DNA of 62,513 bases from Lysobacter sp. GX 14042 (GCF_021390425.1 NZ_JAJUWY010000010.1:1-62513), one strand, 5' to 3'. Positions 1 to 10,726 are shown, counted from the stretch's first letter. Numbers and translations: made by a program. Notes: generated by a model not told the origin, from the sequence alone.

Positions 1-10
1 CGCACCTGGT

Positions 11-33
11 TCTCTCTCCCCTCGTTCCTCGCC
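11..33. repeat. Fragment of the CGTTCCTC/GAGGAACG purine-pyrimidine repeat
   Basis: A short pyrimidine run containing CTCGTTCCTCG lies just upstream of pgk. The same octamer units build the two long palindromes at 19696-19830 and 34971-35115, so this looks like the edge of a third copy cut by the window start. It is too short to be certain. Confidence 0.4.
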
Positions 34-100
34 GTTTGCCCCCCCAGCGCCCCGCCGCCGACAATACCGGCCCCATCATCCCGGCCCAGGAACTCCGCCC

Positions 101-1279
101 ATGTCCATCCTGCGAATGACCGACCTCGAGTTGTCCGGCAAGCGCGTGCTGATCCGCGAGGATCTCAACGTGCCGATCGATGCCGAGGGCCGGATCACCT
201 CGGAGCAGCGCATCAGCGCGGCGTTGCCGACGCTGAAGCGGGCGCTGGAGAAGGGCGCGGCGGTGATGGTCATGTCGCACCGCGGCCGCCCGGTCGAGGG
301 CGAGTGGAGCGAGGCGGACTCACTGGCCCCGGTCGCACGCCGGCTGTCGGAGCTGCTGGGCCAGGACGTGCCGCTGGTGCGTGACTGGGTCGACGGCGTC
401 GAGGTGCGGCCCGGCCAGCTGGTGCTGCTGGAGAACTGCCGGATGAACCCGGGCGAGAAGAAGGACGACGAGGCGCTGGCGGGGAAGTACGCGGCGCTGT
501 GCGACGTGTTCGTCATGGACGCTTTCGGCACCGCGCACCGCGCCCAGGCCTCCACCCACGGGGTGATCCGCAAGGCGGAGGTGGCCGCCGGTGGTCCGTT
601 GCTGATGGCGGAGCTGGACGCCCTGGGCAAGGCGCTGGACAACCCGGCGCGGCCGCTGCTGGCGATCGTCGCCGGTTCCAAGGTCAGCACCAAGCTGGAA
701 CTGCTGTCCTCGCTGGTCGGCAAGGTCGACCAGCTGATCGTCGGCGGCGGCATCGCCAACACCTTCATCGCCGCGATGGGCCACGGCGTGGGCAAGTCGC
801 TGGTCGAGGCCGACCTGGTCGACACCGCGAAGCAGATCATGGCCGATGCGAAGGCACGCGGCGCGGAGATCCCGGTGCCGACGGACGTGGTGGTCGCACC
901 GGCCTTCTCGGCCGATGCGACGGCCACGGTCAGGCCGGTCGACGCGGTCGAGGCCGGGGACATGATCCTGGACATCGGACCGGAGACCGCCGCGCGCTAC
1001 GCGCAGATGATCCGGGCCGCCGGCACGGTGGTCTGGAACGGGCCGGTCGGGGTGTTCGAGTTCGATGCCTTCGGCAAGGGCACCGAGGTGCTGGCGCGGG
1101 CGATCGCGGACAGCGACGCGTTCTCGATCGCCGGCGGGGGCGACACCCTGGCGGCGGTCGACAAGTACGGGATTGCCGACCGGGTTTCCTACATCTCCAC
1201 CGGTGGCGGTGCGTTCCTGGAGTTCCTGGAAGGCAAGGAGCTGCCGGCGGTGGCGGCACTGCGGGCGCGGGCGGGATAG
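101..1279 (+). CDS. pgk: Phosphoglycerate kinase
   Basis: Converts 1,3-bisphosphoglycerate and ADP to 3-phosphoglycerate and ATP in cytosolic glycolysis. The 392-residue length is normal. The N-terminal substrate-binding segment REDLNVP sits near residue 20 (RVDLNVP or RADLNVP in most homologues). Nucleotide-binding segments KVSTKLELL (about residue 200), GPVGVFEF (about residue 310) and GGGDTLAAV (about residue 345) are intact. It is followed 77 bases later by pyk and then fba on the same strand, so this is a glycolytic cluster. The gene that usually precedes it in this group (gap) would lie outside the window. Confidence 0.97.
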   Translation: MSILRMTDLELSGKRVLIREDLNVPIDAEGRITSEQRISAALPTLKRALEKGAAVMVMSHRGRPVEGEWSEADSLAPVARRLSELLGQDVPLVRDWVDGVEVRPGQLVLLENCRMNPGEKKDDEALAGKYAALCDVFVMDAFGTAHRAQASTHGVIRKAEVAAGGPLLMAELDALGKALDNPARPLLAIVAGSKVSTKLELLSSLVGKVDQLIVGGGIANTFIAAMGHGVGKSLVEADLVDTAKQIMADAKARGAEIPVPTDVVVAPAFSADATATVRPVDAVEAGDMILDIGPETAARYAQMIRAAGTVVWNGPVGVFEFDAFGKGTEVLARAIADSDAFSIAGGGDTLAAVDKYGIADRVSYISTGGGAFLEFLEGKELPAVAALRARAG

Positions 1280-1300
1280 GCCTGCATCCGCATGCAGGCC
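1279..1300 (+). terminator. Hairpin after pgk, possible terminator or attenuator
   Basis: A perfect 9-bp inverted repeat (GGCCTGCAT / ATGCAGGCC, 4-base loop) starts at the pgk stop codon. No T-run follows, so it may pause or partly terminate transcription, or stabilise the pgk message, rather than act as a full intrinsic terminator. Confidence 0.35.
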
Positions 1301-1356
1301 GGCGCGCCACGATGCTGTGCTAGCGTGCGGCGCATCCTGAGCTGACGAACGGTTCC

Positions 1357-2820
1357 ATGTCCAAGCTGCGCCGCACCAAGATCCTCGCCACCCTCGGCCC
1401 GGCGACCGACGCGCCCGGCGTGCTCGATGCGATCCTCGCCGCCGGCGTGGACGTGGTCCGGCTGAATTTCTCCCATGGCACCCCGGGCGAGCAGCGCGCG
1501 CGGGCCGAAGCGGTACGCGAGGCGGCCGCCCGGGTCGGGCGCGAGGTCGGCATCCTGGCCGACCTGCCGGGCCCGAAGATCCGCATCGAGCAGTTCGCCG
1601 AAGGCCGGGTGCAGCTGCGCAGCGGCGCGCCATTCGACCTCATCGCCGGCGCCGATGCGCCTCCCGGCGATGCCACCGCGGTCGGGGTCAGCTACCCTGG
1701 ACTGCCCGGTGACCTGGCGCCCGGCGACGTGCTGCTGCTCGACGACGGCATGGTCCAGCTGCGGGTGGAGCGCATCGAGGGCGAGCGCATCGCCACCACG
1801 GTGCTCAACGACGGCGAGCTGTCCGACCGCAAGGGCCTGAACAAGCAGGGCGGCGGTTTGTCGCTGGGGGCGATCACCGATCGTGATCGCGAGCTGATCG
1901 CGGTGGCTGCCGACGTGGGCGTGGACTTCATCGCGGTTTCGTTCTGCCGCAACGCCGGGGACATGGAGGAGGCGCGGCGGATCGCCCGCGGAGCCGGGAG
2001 CCAGGCCGCGCTGGTGTCGAAGATCGAGCGCGCCGAGGCGATCGCCAACCTGGCGGAGATCATCGAGGCCAGCGACGTGGTGATGGTCGCCCGCGGCGAC
2101 CTGGGAGTGGAGACCGGCGATGCCGAGCTGCCCGGCCTGCAGAAGAAGATCATCCGCGAATCGCTGGCCCGCAACCGGGTGGTGATCACCGCCACCCAGA
2201 TGCTGCAGTCGATGGTCGACAGCCCGATGCCCACCCGCGCCGAGGTACTGGACGTGGCCAACGCGGTGATCGACGGCACCGACGCGGTAATGCTCTCGGC
2301 CGAGACCGCGGCCGGCGGCCATCCGGTCAAGGCGGTCGAGGCGATGGCGCGGATCTGCCTGGGCGCCGAGCGCCAGTTCCACCACGACAGCGATTTCGAA
2401 GCCGCCCCGCGCGGCCTGCAGCGGGCCGACCAGGCGATCGCGATGGCGGCGATGTTCCTGTCCGAGCACATCGACCTGCGCGCGATCGTGGCCATGACCG
2501 AGTCCGGCGGCACTGCCCGCTTCCTGTCGCGCTTCCGCTCCAGCGCCCCGGTGTTCGGCCTGTCGCGCCACGCGCCGGCCCGGCGCCAGATGGCGCTGAT
2601 GCGCTCGGTGGTGCCGCTGGCCTTCGACAGCCGCGGGCTCGACCTGCACCAGGCCACCGAGCGCGCGATCGCCGAACTCGCCGGTGCCGACCTGCTGGCC
2701 GAGGGCGACCGGCTGGTGTTCACCGGCGGCGACCACATGGAAACCCATGGCGCCACCAACACCCTGCGTTTGCTGCAGGTGGGGCCGGGTGCCCAGGCCA
2801 CGCCGATCGCCGCGCTCTGA
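1357..2820 (+). CDS. pyk: Pyruvate kinase
   Basis: Transfers phosphate from phosphoenolpyruvate to ADP, the last step of glycolysis. The 487-residue protein has the family landmarks in order: the N-terminal VRLNFSHG segment (about residue 36), the active-site stretch with KIERAEA (about residue 222), MVARGDLGVE (about residue 246) and ITATQMLQSM (about residue 283), then a C-terminal allosteric-type domain with MTESGGTARFLSR (about residue 382). Start ATG at 1357 gives the usual MSKLRRTKI N-terminus. It lies between pgk and fba, consistent with a glycolytic unit. Confidence 0.97.
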   Translation: MSKLRRTKILATLGPATDAPGVLDAILAAGVDVVRLNFSHGTPGEQRARAEAVREAAARVGREVGILADLPGPKIRIEQFAEGRVQLRSGAPFDLIAGADAPPGDATAVGVSYPGLPGDLAPGDVLLLDDGMVQLRVERIEGERIATTVLNDGELSDRKGLNKQGGGLSLGAITDRDRELIAVAADVGVDFIAVSFCRNAGDMEEARRIARGAGSQAALVSKIERAEAIANLAEIIEASDVVMVARGDLGVETGDAELPGLQKKIIRESLARNRVVITATQMLQSMVDSPMPTRAEVLDVANAVIDGTDAVMLSAETAAGGHPVKAVEAMARICLGAERQFHHDSDFEAAPRGLQRADQAIAMAAMFLSEHIDLRAIVAMTESGGTARFLSRFRSSAPVFGLSRHAPARRQMALMRSVVPLAFDSRGLDLHQATERAIAELAGADLLAEGDRLVFTGGDHMETHGATNTLRLLQVGPGAQATPIAAL

Positions 2821-2845
2821 GGCGACGTAAGCTGCTGTTTCGCAA

Positions 2846-2874
2846 TGGCCCGGGGGCGCCGGCGCGGCTATACT
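2846..2874 (+). promoter_or_regulatory. Candidate sigma-70 promoter for fba
   Basis: A TATACT hexamer at 2869-2874 resembles a -10 box and lies 35 bases before the fba start. The -35 region at the right spacing is poor (near TGGCCC), as is common in GC-rich genomes. This is a weak prediction. Confidence 0.35.
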
Positions 2875-2908
2875 CGCGGGTCCATCCAACCCCCTCATCA
2901 GGACGTCC

Positions 2909-3919
2909 ATGAGCATCGAACAGCTTGCCGAAACCGCCCAGGCCATGGTGGCCGCCGGGAAGGGCATCATCGCGATCGACGAGTCGACCGGCACCATCAA
3001 GAAGCGCTTCGACAGCGTCAACGTCGAGAGCACCGAGGAGAACCGCCGCGCCTACCGCGAGATGCTGCTCACCGCACCGAAGCTGTCCGAGTACATCTCC
3101 GGCGCGATCCTGTTCGACGAGACCCTGCGCCAGTCCACGAAGGACGGCGTGCCCTTCACCAAGGTCATGAACGATGCCGGGATCATCCCGGGCATCAAGG
3201 TCGACAAGGGCACCCATCCGCTGGCCGGCTTTCCGGGCGAGGTGGTGACCGAGGGCCTGGACGGCCTGCGCGCGCGCCTGGAGGAGTACTACAGGCTCGG
3301 CGCCCGCTTCGCCAAGTGGCGCGCGGTGATCAACATCGGCGAGGACATCCCGACCGGCACCTGCATCGATGCCAACACCCACGCGTTGGCCCGCTATGCC
3401 GCGCTGTGCCAGGAGCAGGGCCTGGTGCCGATGGTCGAGCCGGAGATCCTGATCGACGGCGACCACGACATCGACACCTGCTATGAGGTGACCGAGGTCG
3501 TGCTGCGCTCGCTGTTCGCCGCGCTGTACGAGCACAACGTGATGCTCGAGGGCACCATCCTGAAGGTGTCCATGGTGCTGCCGGGCAAGGACGCCGACGA
3601 GCAGGCCTCGATCGAGGAAGTCGCCGCGGCGACCCTGCATTGCCTGAAGGCCTCCGTGCCGGCCACCCTGGCGGGGATCGTGTTCCTGTCCGGCGGCCAG
3701 TCCGACGAGGACGCCACCGCGCACCTGGACGCGATGAACCGCATGGGCGAGAAGCCCTGGCCGCTGAGCTTCAGCTACGGCCGCGCCATGCAGTCCGCCG
3801 CGCTGAAGATCTGGGGCGAGGACATGGGCGGCAACATCGCCAAGGCGCAGGAGACCGTCTACGCGCGTGCCCGCGAGAACGGCTTGGCCGCACTGGGCGA
3901 GTGGAGCAAGGACGCCTGA
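2909..3919 (+). CDS. Class I fructose-bisphosphate aldolase
   Basis: Cleaves fructose 1,6-bisphosphate to dihydroxyacetone phosphate and glyceraldehyde 3-phosphate, and does the reverse in gluconeogenesis. The 336-residue protein is of the class I, Schiff-base type (metal-independent). It has the GIIAIDESTGTIKKRF segment near residues 19-34, KWRAVIN around Lys136 and the Schiff-base lysine region GTILKVSMVLPG around Lys219. The C-terminal FSYGRAMQ stretch is also typical. It follows pyk by 88 bases and probably has its own promoter. Beside an acetate-use module, the aldolase would also serve gluconeogenesis from acetate; this link is inference. Confidence 0.95.
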   Translation: MSIEQLAETAQAMVAAGKGIIAIDESTGTIKKRFDSVNVESTEENRRAYREMLLTAPKLSEYISGAILFDETLRQSTKDGVPFTKVMNDAGIIPGIKVDKGTHPLAGFPGEVVTEGLDGLRARLEEYYRLGARFAKWRAVINIGEDIPTGTCIDANTHALARYAALCQEQGLVPMVEPEILIDGDHDIDTCYEVTEVVLRSLFAALYEHNVMLEGTILKVSMVLPGKDADEQASIEEVAAATLHCLKASVPATLAGIVFLSGGQSDEDATAHLDAMNRMGEKPWPLSFSYGRAMQSAALKIWGEDMGGNIAKAQETVYARARENGLAALGEWSKDA

Positions 3920-3941
3920 TCGACCACGCCATAGCGGTACC

Positions 3942-3968
3942 CCGGACGCCGGCCCAGTGCCGGCGTCC
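3942..3968 (+). terminator. GC-rich hairpin after fba
   Basis: An inverted repeat (CGGACGCCGG / CCGGCGTCCG) sits 24 bases after the fba stop, followed by TGTTTCC. The stem is strong but the T-run is poor, so this is a probable weak intrinsic terminator. Confidence 0.5.
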
Positions 3969-4002
3969 GTGTTTCCGCCGTCGGCCCGTCCGGTGCGCCT
4001 AC

Positions 4003-4014
4003 TACCAAAGTCGT
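4003..4014 (+). promoter_or_regulatory. Candidate CrbR operator upstream of the DUF485-actP operon
   Basis: TACCAAAGTCGT lies 76 bases before the operon start. A closely related TACCAAGGTCTA lies 71 bases before acs at 7732. The shared sequence and spacing on two genes known in other gammaproteobacteria to be co-controlled by CrbS/CrbR (also called MxtR/ErdR) make it a likely regulator-binding site. Assignment to CrbR is inference. Confidence 0.5.
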
Positions 4015-4078
4015 CTGTCGGCGGCGAGCGGGCCCCTCCTACATTCGATCCGCGGATCAACCGTGGGAGGGACACGCA

Positions 4079-4387
4079 ATGACAGGTGACATGCTCGACC
4101 GGGTGCTGGGGCACCCGGCCTACCAGGAACTGGTCCGGCGGCGGGGCAGGGCCAGCCTGGGCTTCTTCCTGCTGATGCTGGTGGTCTATGCCGGCTTCAT
4201 CCTCACCCTGGCGTTCTGGCCGGAGGTATTCGCCCGGCCGATTGGCGCCGGATACACCATGAGCGTGGGCGTGCTGTCGGCCAGCGTGGTGGCGGTCAGC
4301 GCGGTGCTGATGATCTCCGCCTTCGTGCACCTGTCCAACAAGCACTTCGATCCGCTGATCGAGGCGATCGTGAGGGACATGGAATGA
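4079..4387 (+). CDS. DUF485 family small membrane protein (YjcH-like)
   Basis: A 102-residue protein with two predicted membrane segments, at about residues 24-46 and 60-83. DUF485 proteins are encoded next to acetate/solute symporters of the SLC5 family and are presumed accessory subunits. Here the stop overlaps the actP start by four bases (ATGA), so the two are translationally coupled. A GGGAGGGA ribosome-binding sequence precedes the ATG. The upstream TACCAAAGTC motif suggests co-regulation with acs. Confidence 0.9.
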   Translation: MTGDMLDRVLGHPAYQELVRRRGRASLGFFLLMLVVYAGFILTLAFWPEVFARPIGAGYTMSVGVLSASVVAVSAVLMISAFVHLSNKHFDPLIEAIVRDME

Positions 4388-6054
4388 AGGCCGCCCTTGC
4401 CGTTCCCGCCGCGCTGGCCGCGGCGCTCGCTCCGTTGCCGGCCTCCGCGCAGGCGCCGGGCCAGGCCAACACCTCGGCGATCGTGATGTTCCTGGTGTTC
4501 ATCGTCGCCACCATGGGCATCACCTGGTGGGCCGCGCGCCGGACCCGCACCACCTCCGACTTCTATACCGCCGGCGGCGGCATCACCGGTTTCCAGAACG
4601 GGCTGGCGATCGCCGGCGACTACCTTTCGGCGGCCTCGTTCCTGGGCATCGCTGGCATGGTCTACGTCAGCGGCTTCGACGGCATGATCTATGCGATCGG
4701 CTTCCTGTTCGGCTGGCCGGTGGTGATGTTCCTGATCGCCGAGCGGCTGCGGAACCTGGGCCGCTACAACTTCGCCGACGTGACCTCGTACCGGCTGGCG
4801 GAAACGCCGCTGCGGGTGCTGGCGGCGAGCGCCTCGCTGCTGATCATCGCCCTGTACCTGATCGCCCAGATGGTGGGCGCGGGCAAGCTGATCGTGCTGC
4901 TGTTCGGGATCCGCTACGAGCTGGCGGTGAGCATCGTCGGTGCGCTGATGATCGTCTACGTGGCCTTCGGCGGCATGACCGCCACCACCTGGGTGCAGAT
5001 CATCAAGGCGGTGCTGATGCTGGCCGGCGCCACGCTGATGGCCTTCCTGGTGCTGCTGGCGTTCCGGTTCAATCCCGACGCCATGCTCGCCGAGGCGGTG
5101 CGGGTGCACCCGACCGGGCTGTCGATCATGGCGCCGGGCGCGCAGGTCAGTTCCAACCCGCTCAACGCGCTGTCGCTGGGCCTGGCGCTGGCGTTCGGCA
5201 CCGCGGGCCTGCCGCACATCCTGATGCGCTTCTTCACCGTGCCCAATGCGCGGGAGGCACGGCGCTCGGTGATCTACGCCAGCTCGTTCATCGGCTACTT
5301 CTACCTGCTGACCTTCATCATCGGCTTCGGCGGCATCGCGCTGCTGTGGCAGCACCCGGAGTTCTTCCAGCGCGGACCGGACGGCAGCATCGACATCATC
5401 AACGGGCTGATCGGCGGCACCAACATGGTGGCCGTGCACCTGGCCAATGCGGTCGGCGGCAGCCTGCTGCTGGGCTTCCTGGCCGCGGTCACCTTCGCCA
5501 CCATCGTGGCGGTGGTGGCGGGCCTGGCACTGGCCGGCGCGGCGGCGATCTCGCACGACCTGTACGCCAACGTGTTCGCACGGGGCCGGGCGACGGAGGC
5601 GCAGCAGATGAAGATCTCGCGCATCTCCACCGTCACCCTGGGCGTGGTCGCGATCCTGCTGGGCATCGTGTTCGAGAACCAGAACGTGGCCTTCATGGTG
5701 GGCCTGGCCTTCGCGGTCGCCGCCAGCGCCAACTTCCCGGTGCTGGTGCTGTCGATCGCCTGGCGTGGCTGCACCACGCGGGGTGCGACCATCGGCGGCT
5801 TCATCGGCCTGGCGGTGGCAACGGCCTGGGTGACGCTCAGCCAGACAGTGTGGGTGGACGTGTTCGGATTCGCCGAGCCGATCGTGCCGTTCCCCAACCC
5901 CGGCATCCTGTCGATCCCGCTGGCGTTCTTCTCGATCTGGCTGTTCTCGACCCTGGACCGCAGCGCGCAGGCCGGGCGAGAGCGGGCCTCGTTCGATGCC
6001 CTGCGGGTGCGCAGCGAGACCGGCATCGGCGCGGAGGGTGCCACCGAGCACTGA
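4384..6054 (+). CDS. actP: Cation/acetate symporter, SLC5 family
   Basis: A 556-residue inner-membrane sodium:solute symporter that most likely brings in acetate. The N-terminus (about residues 1-25) looks like a cleavable signal ending ASAQA, as in ActP. About 13 hydrophobic segments follow. Family landmarks include [17 protein letters not shown] near residue 58 and [12 protein letters not shown] near residue 275. It is coupled to the DUF485 gene and lies in the same module as acs, crbR and crbS, which supports acetate as substrate. An open frame running through it in another reading phase is a GC-driven shadow. Confidence 0.93.
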   Translation: MKAALAVPAALAAALAPLPASAQAPGQANTSAIVMFLVFIVATMGITWWAARRTRTTSDFYTAGGGITGFQNGLAIAGDYLSAASFLGIAGMVYVSGFDGMIYAIGFLFGWPVVMFLIAERLRNLGRYNFADVTSYRLAETPLRVLAASASLLIIALYLIAQMVGAGKLIVLLFGIRYELAVSIVGALMIVYVAFGGMTATTWVQIIKAVLMLAGATLMAFLVLLAFRFNPDAMLAEAVRVHPTGLSIMAPGAQVSSNPLNALSLGLALAFGTAGLPHILMRFFTVPNAREARRSVIYASSFIGYFYLLTFIIGFGGIALLWQHPEFFQRGPDGSIDIINGLIGGTNMVAVHLANAVGGSLLLGFLAAVTFATIVAVVAGLALAGAAAISHDLYANVFARGRATEAQQMKISRISTVTLGVVAILLGIVFENQNVAFMVGLAFAVAASANFPVLVLSIAWRGCTTRGATIGGFIGLAVATAWVTLSQTVWVDVFGFAEPIVPFPNPGILSIPLAFFSIWLFSTLDRSAQAGRERASFDALRVRSETGIGAEGATEH

Positions 6055-6074
6055 TCCGCGGCGGCGACAGAACG

Positions 6075-6108
6075 AAAGGGGCGTGCATGGGTGCACGCCC
6101 CTTTTTGC
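6075..6108 (+). terminator. Intrinsic terminator of the actP operon
   Basis: The stem AAAGGGGCGTGCA / TGCACGCCCCTTT with a short loop is followed by a T-rich tract, 21 bases after the actP stop. It is a strong rho-independent terminator and nearly symmetric, so it may also stop readthrough from the opposing porin gene. Confidence 0.9.
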
Positions 6109-6132
6109 TTTGTCACGTCTGGCGCCGGCATG

Positions 6133-6165
6133 AAAAACGCCGCCCGGCATGTTGGCCGGGCGGCG
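6133..6165 (-). terminator. Intrinsic terminator of the DcaP-like porin gene
   Basis: On the minus strand an 11-bp perfect stem (CGCCGCCCGGC / GCCGGGCGGCG) is followed by five T, 12 bases after the porin stop. Together with the actP terminator it separates the two convergent genes. Confidence 0.9.
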
Positions 6166-6176
6166 TGGGAAACAGA

Positions 6177-7598
6177 TCAGAAGCTGTACTTCACGTGCGT
6201 GTGCAGCCGGGTCAGGTCGCCCTCGCGGCCATCCTCCAGGTGGCGCTGGCCGAAGATCAGCTCGGCGCCCACGTCCAGCTTCGGCAGCGGCGAGTAGATC
6301 AGGTTGGCGTGGAAGGAGTGGGCCATCTCGGTGACGCCGAAGCCGGTGAAGGCGCGGTCGTTGTCGAACTGCGCGCGCGAGTACATCAGGTTGCCACGCA
6401 GCTTCGGCGAGAACGCGTGCCGCCAGGCGACGAAGCCGCCGTAGCCATCGAGCGCGTGGAGGTCGCCGCCGGCGTCGGCCGTCACGTCGCTGCCCAGCCC
6501 GAAGGCCAGGTACCGGCCGATGCCCGGGCCGGCGTTGAGGGCGTAGCGGATGTCGTCGTTGCTGCCCAGGTTGTAGCGGCCCGAGACGCTGAGCGCGCCA
6601 CCGGTGTCGTCCCGGTCGCCATGCTTGAACTGGCGCAGCAGGCCGGCCACCGAGAAGTGGCCCCAGTCCCCCTTGGCGGTCCAGCGCGCGGTGGCATCGG
6701 GCAGGCTGTTGTCGCCGGTGCGGAACTGCGCCCCGCCGCCATGCGGGGTGACCGTGGTTTCCGGGTTCTCCAGCGAGAACGACCACGGTCCGTTCGTGTA
6801 GCGCAGCTGGGCCTGCCGGACGAACACCGTGCCGTCGGTGGGGCCGACGAAGTCGACGGTGTCCGGCAGCGCGCCCACGTCCATGAAGTTCGACCAGGTC
6901 TGGCCGGCCAGCCACTCGTTCCAGCTGACCCAGGCGTGGCGTACCGTGACGCCGTAGGTATTGGTGCTGGACTCGTTGCCCAGGATCGCGCCGCCGCCGA
7001 ACATGTCGACCTCGATCATCGCCTTGAGCGTGTCGCCGCCGTCGGTGACGTGGTCGGTGCCCAGCCAGAAGCGCGAGAACTGGGCATGCACGTCCAGGTA
7101 GGCGTCGCCGCCATCGACCGCGTCACCGCCGACCGGGATCGCGGAAGGCAGGTAGAACAGCCGCCCGGCGCTGCCATCGGCGATCCGGCCATCGCTGGTG
7201 TCGGTGGCCATGGCGTCGAACTTGATCATGCCGCCGTAGGAAAACCGGGTGCCCGGGCTGGCCGAGGGGAGGATCGGGGTCGACTGGATGCGGGACGGGT
7301 GGTCGGTGACGGCGGCCGTGGCCCGCGCGGGCGCCGCCGGTGGAACCGGCATCGTCGCGGACGGCGTTTCGTCGGCCGCCGCCCCGGCCTGCCGCTGTGC
7401 CGCCAGCAGTTGTTCGACCACGCGCTCCAGCTGCGCCACGCGGGCTTCCAGCTCCTGCTCCCTGGGTGTTTGCGCCAGCGCCAGGCCCGGTGCCAGCAGG
7501 GCCACGGTGACGGCGGCACCGAGCAGGCGCCGCGGCATTCTTGCGACAGGCCCATGCCTGTCCTGGTGGGTCCCTTGCGGGACGGGCGGTGCAGTCAT
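6177..7598 (-). CDS. DcaP-like outer-membrane porin
   Basis: A 473-residue outer-membrane beta-barrel. The ATG at 7598 is chosen because GGAGG lies six bases before it; an in-frame ATG seven codons upstream lacks this. A signal sequence (hydrophobic run about residues 24-40, ending ALAQT) is followed by a short coiled-coil segment ([17 protein letters not shown]), then a barrel rich in alternating strands that ends in Phe (HVKYSF), as porins do. The layout matches the DcaP family of trimeric porins for small organic acids. It is divergent from acs and shares its control region with ACCAAGG motifs on both strands, so it probably admits acetate or related acids. The exact solute is unknown. Confidence 0.8.
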   Translation of the reverse strand: MTAPPVPQGTHQDRHGPVARMPRRLLGAAVTVALLAPGLALAQTPREQELEARVAQLERVVEQLLAAQRQAGAAADETPSATMPVPPAAPARATAAVTDHPSRIQSTPILPSASPGTRFSYGGMIKFDAMATDTSDGRIADGSAGRLFYLPSAIPVGGDAVDGGDAYLDVHAQFSRFWLGTDHVTDGGDTLKAMIEVDMFGGGAILGNESSTNTYGVTVRHAWVSWNEWLAGQTWSNFMDVGALPDTVDFVGPTDGTVFVRQAQLRYTNGPWSFSLENPETTVTPHGGGAQFRTGDNSLPDATARWTAKGDWGHFSVAGLLRQFKHGDRDDTGGALSVSGRYNLGSNDDIRYALNAGPGIGRYLAFGLGSDVTADAGGDLHALDGYGGFVAWRHAFSPKLRGNLMYSRAQFDNDRAFTGFGVTEMAHSFHANLIYSPLPKLDVGAELIFGQRHLEDGREGDLTRLHTHVKYSF

Positions 7599-7706
7599 GT
7601 TTTCCCTCCGGAGTGGCAAGACGCGGGCAGGCCGTCCGGCAACGCAGGCTCCCGCCCTGGACAGCCGTGGGTCGATGCTGCGGGCCGGGGCGCCCGCCGC
7701 CTATTC

Positions 7707-7743
7707 ACCCTTGGTCGAATGCCGCGCGCTATACCAAGGTCTA
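7707..7743. promoter_or_regulatory. Divergent ACCAAGG operator pair between porin and acs
   Basis: On the plus strand TACCAAGGTCTA (7732-7743) lies 71 bases before acs. On the minus strand TTCGACCAAGGG (around 7709-7720) faces the porin gene about 110 bases from its start. The plus-strand site matches the one before the actP operon at 4003. The arrangement suggests one regulator, probably the CrbR-like protein encoded downstream of acs, controls both divergent genes. Confidence 0.5.
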
Positions 7744-7802
7744 AACCGGTGCGCAGGGTGCATGCGGCACACTCGGCCTGTACGTTCCAAGGGGTGAAGC
7801 AC

Positions 7803-9746
<1,944 letters not shown>

Positions 9747-9751
9747 ATCGC

Positions 9752-10411
9752 GTGGCCACCGTCCTCATCGCCGACGACCACCCGCTGTTCCGCGAGGCGT
9801 TGCGGGGGGCGGTCGGCCGCGTGTTGCCGGAGGCCAGGCTGCTGGAGGCCGACAGCGTCGACCGGCTGGAGGACCTGGTGGCGTCCGAGCCGGACGCCGA
9901 CCTGCTCCTGCTGGACCTGAACATGCCCGGTGCCCGGGGCTTCAGCGCCCTGGTGCACCTGCGCGCGCAGTATCCCGAGCTGCCGGTGGTGGTGGTGTCC
10001 GCGCGCGAGGAGCCGGCGGTGATGCGCCGCGCGCTGGACCACGGCGCGATGGGCTTCATTCCCAAGTCCGCCGATCCGGCCACGCTGCGCGAGGCACTTT
10101 CGCGGATCCTCGAAGGCGAGCGCTGGGCGCCGCCGCAGGCCCGGACCGCGGCCGCCGCCGCGGCGGAGGAGCACGAGGCCGCGCGGCGCCTGGCCGAGCT
10201 CACCCCGCAGCAGTTCCGCGTGCTGCAGATGCTCGGCGAGGGCCTGCTCAACAAGCAGATCGCCTATGAGCTGGAGGTCTCCGAGGCGACCATCAAGGCG
10301 CACATGACCGCGATCCTGCGCAAGCTGGGGGCGAGCAACCGCACCCAGGCGGTGCTGATCGCCAGTCGCCTCGCGCTGGACCCGCGCCCCGACGCGCCCT
10401 TCCTTGAGTAA
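9752..10411 (+). CDS. crbR: LuxR/NarL-type response regulator, CrbR/ErdR-like
   Basis: A 219-residue regulator with an N-terminal receiver (ADDH at residues 7-10, phospho-accepting Asp55 in LLLLDLNMPG) and a C-terminal LuxR helix-turn-helix (about residues 145-205, containing EGLLNKQIAYELEVSEATIKAHMTAILRKLG). The GTG at 9752, five bases after the acs stop, is the only start that begins at the receiver. In Vibrio and Pseudomonas the CrbR/ErdR family activates acs and actP in response to acetate; location between acs and a CrbS-like kinase supports this role. Its stop codon lies inside a GTAAGTAA octamer and the last codons form one arm of a hairpin (10391-10446). Confidence 0.88.
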   Translation: MATVLIADDHPLFREALRGAVGRVLPEARLLEADSVDRLEDLVASEPDADLLLLDLNMPGARGFSALVHLRAQYPELPVVVVSAREEPAVMRRALDHGAMGFIPKSADPATLREALSRILEGERWAPPQARTAAAAAAEEHEAARRLAELTPQQFRVLQMLGEGLLNKQIAYELEVSEATIKAHMTAILRKLGASNRTQAVLIASRLALDPRPDAPFLE

Positions 10412-10446
10412 GTAAGGCTCTTCTCCCAATCAAGGGAAAGCGCGCC
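10391..10446 (+). repeat. Degenerate double-stem unit overlapping the crbR stop
   Basis: Arms 10391-10407 and 10430-10446 pair over 14 of 17 positions, one of them G.U. They enclose a 22-nt loop that begins with GTAAGTAA, the octamer that opens the core of the two elements just downstream. The rest of the conserved core is missing. The crbR stop TAA (10409-10411) lies in the octamer. It may be a decayed family member or the crbR terminator. Confidence 0.45.
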
Positions 10447-10457
10447 TTGATACGACG

Positions 10458-10569
10458 CCGGGGCTCCGGGCAGGGGTGCCCTTTAGTCTCCATGTCCCCC
10501 GGCGTCGGCCTGCGGCCGCCACCTCCTCCTTTACTTACGACTAAAGGGCACCCCCACCCGGCGCGCCGG
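10458..10569 (-). repeat. Double-stem element A (minus orientation)
   Basis: Outer arms 10458-10488 and 10539-10569 pair over 31 positions (27 Watson-Crick; two of the other four are G.U on the minus strand). They enclose a 50-nt core (10489-10538). On the minus strand the core starts GTAAGTAAAGGAGGAGG, forms an inner hairpin capped by GCC-gca-GGC, and ends GGGGGACATGGA. The core matches element B at 42 of 50 positions, while the arms differ yet stay self-complementary. It lies between convergent crbR and crbS. Function is unknown: it could be a structured RNA, a non-autonomous element or a bidirectional terminator. Confidence 0.8.
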
Positions 10570-10602
10570 AATACGCGGTGGTTCGAGAAATACCGAAGCC
10601 GA

Positions 10603-10710
10603 GCCCCGTCGCGGCCGGGAGGCCTTTGCGCGTAAGTAAAGGAGGAGGCCTTCGCCGCAGGCGCAGGCCGGGGGACATGGAGCGCAAAGGCCTCCCGGCT
10701 GCGGCGGGGC
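10603..10710 (+). repeat. Double-stem element B (plus orientation)
   Basis: Outer arms 10603-10631 and 10682-10710 form a 29-bp stem with 27 Watson-Crick and two G.U pairs on the plus strand. The 50-nt core (10632-10681) has the same length and the same conserved blocks as element A, in opposite orientation. The inner hairpin (core positions 16-25 with 29-38, loop gca) keeps its pairing through compensatory changes against A. The element ends 17 bases from the crbS stop. Confidence 0.8.
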
Positions 10711-10726
10711 CCGTCAGGAACAAGTC

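Noticed and set aside
4527-7802. Very long open frame in phase with acs running through actP and the porin
   Set aside because: High GC leaves stop-poor frames. The protein is recognisable only from 7803, where it begins exactly like acetyl-CoA synthetase; upstream it runs in a wrong frame over actP and antisense over the porin.
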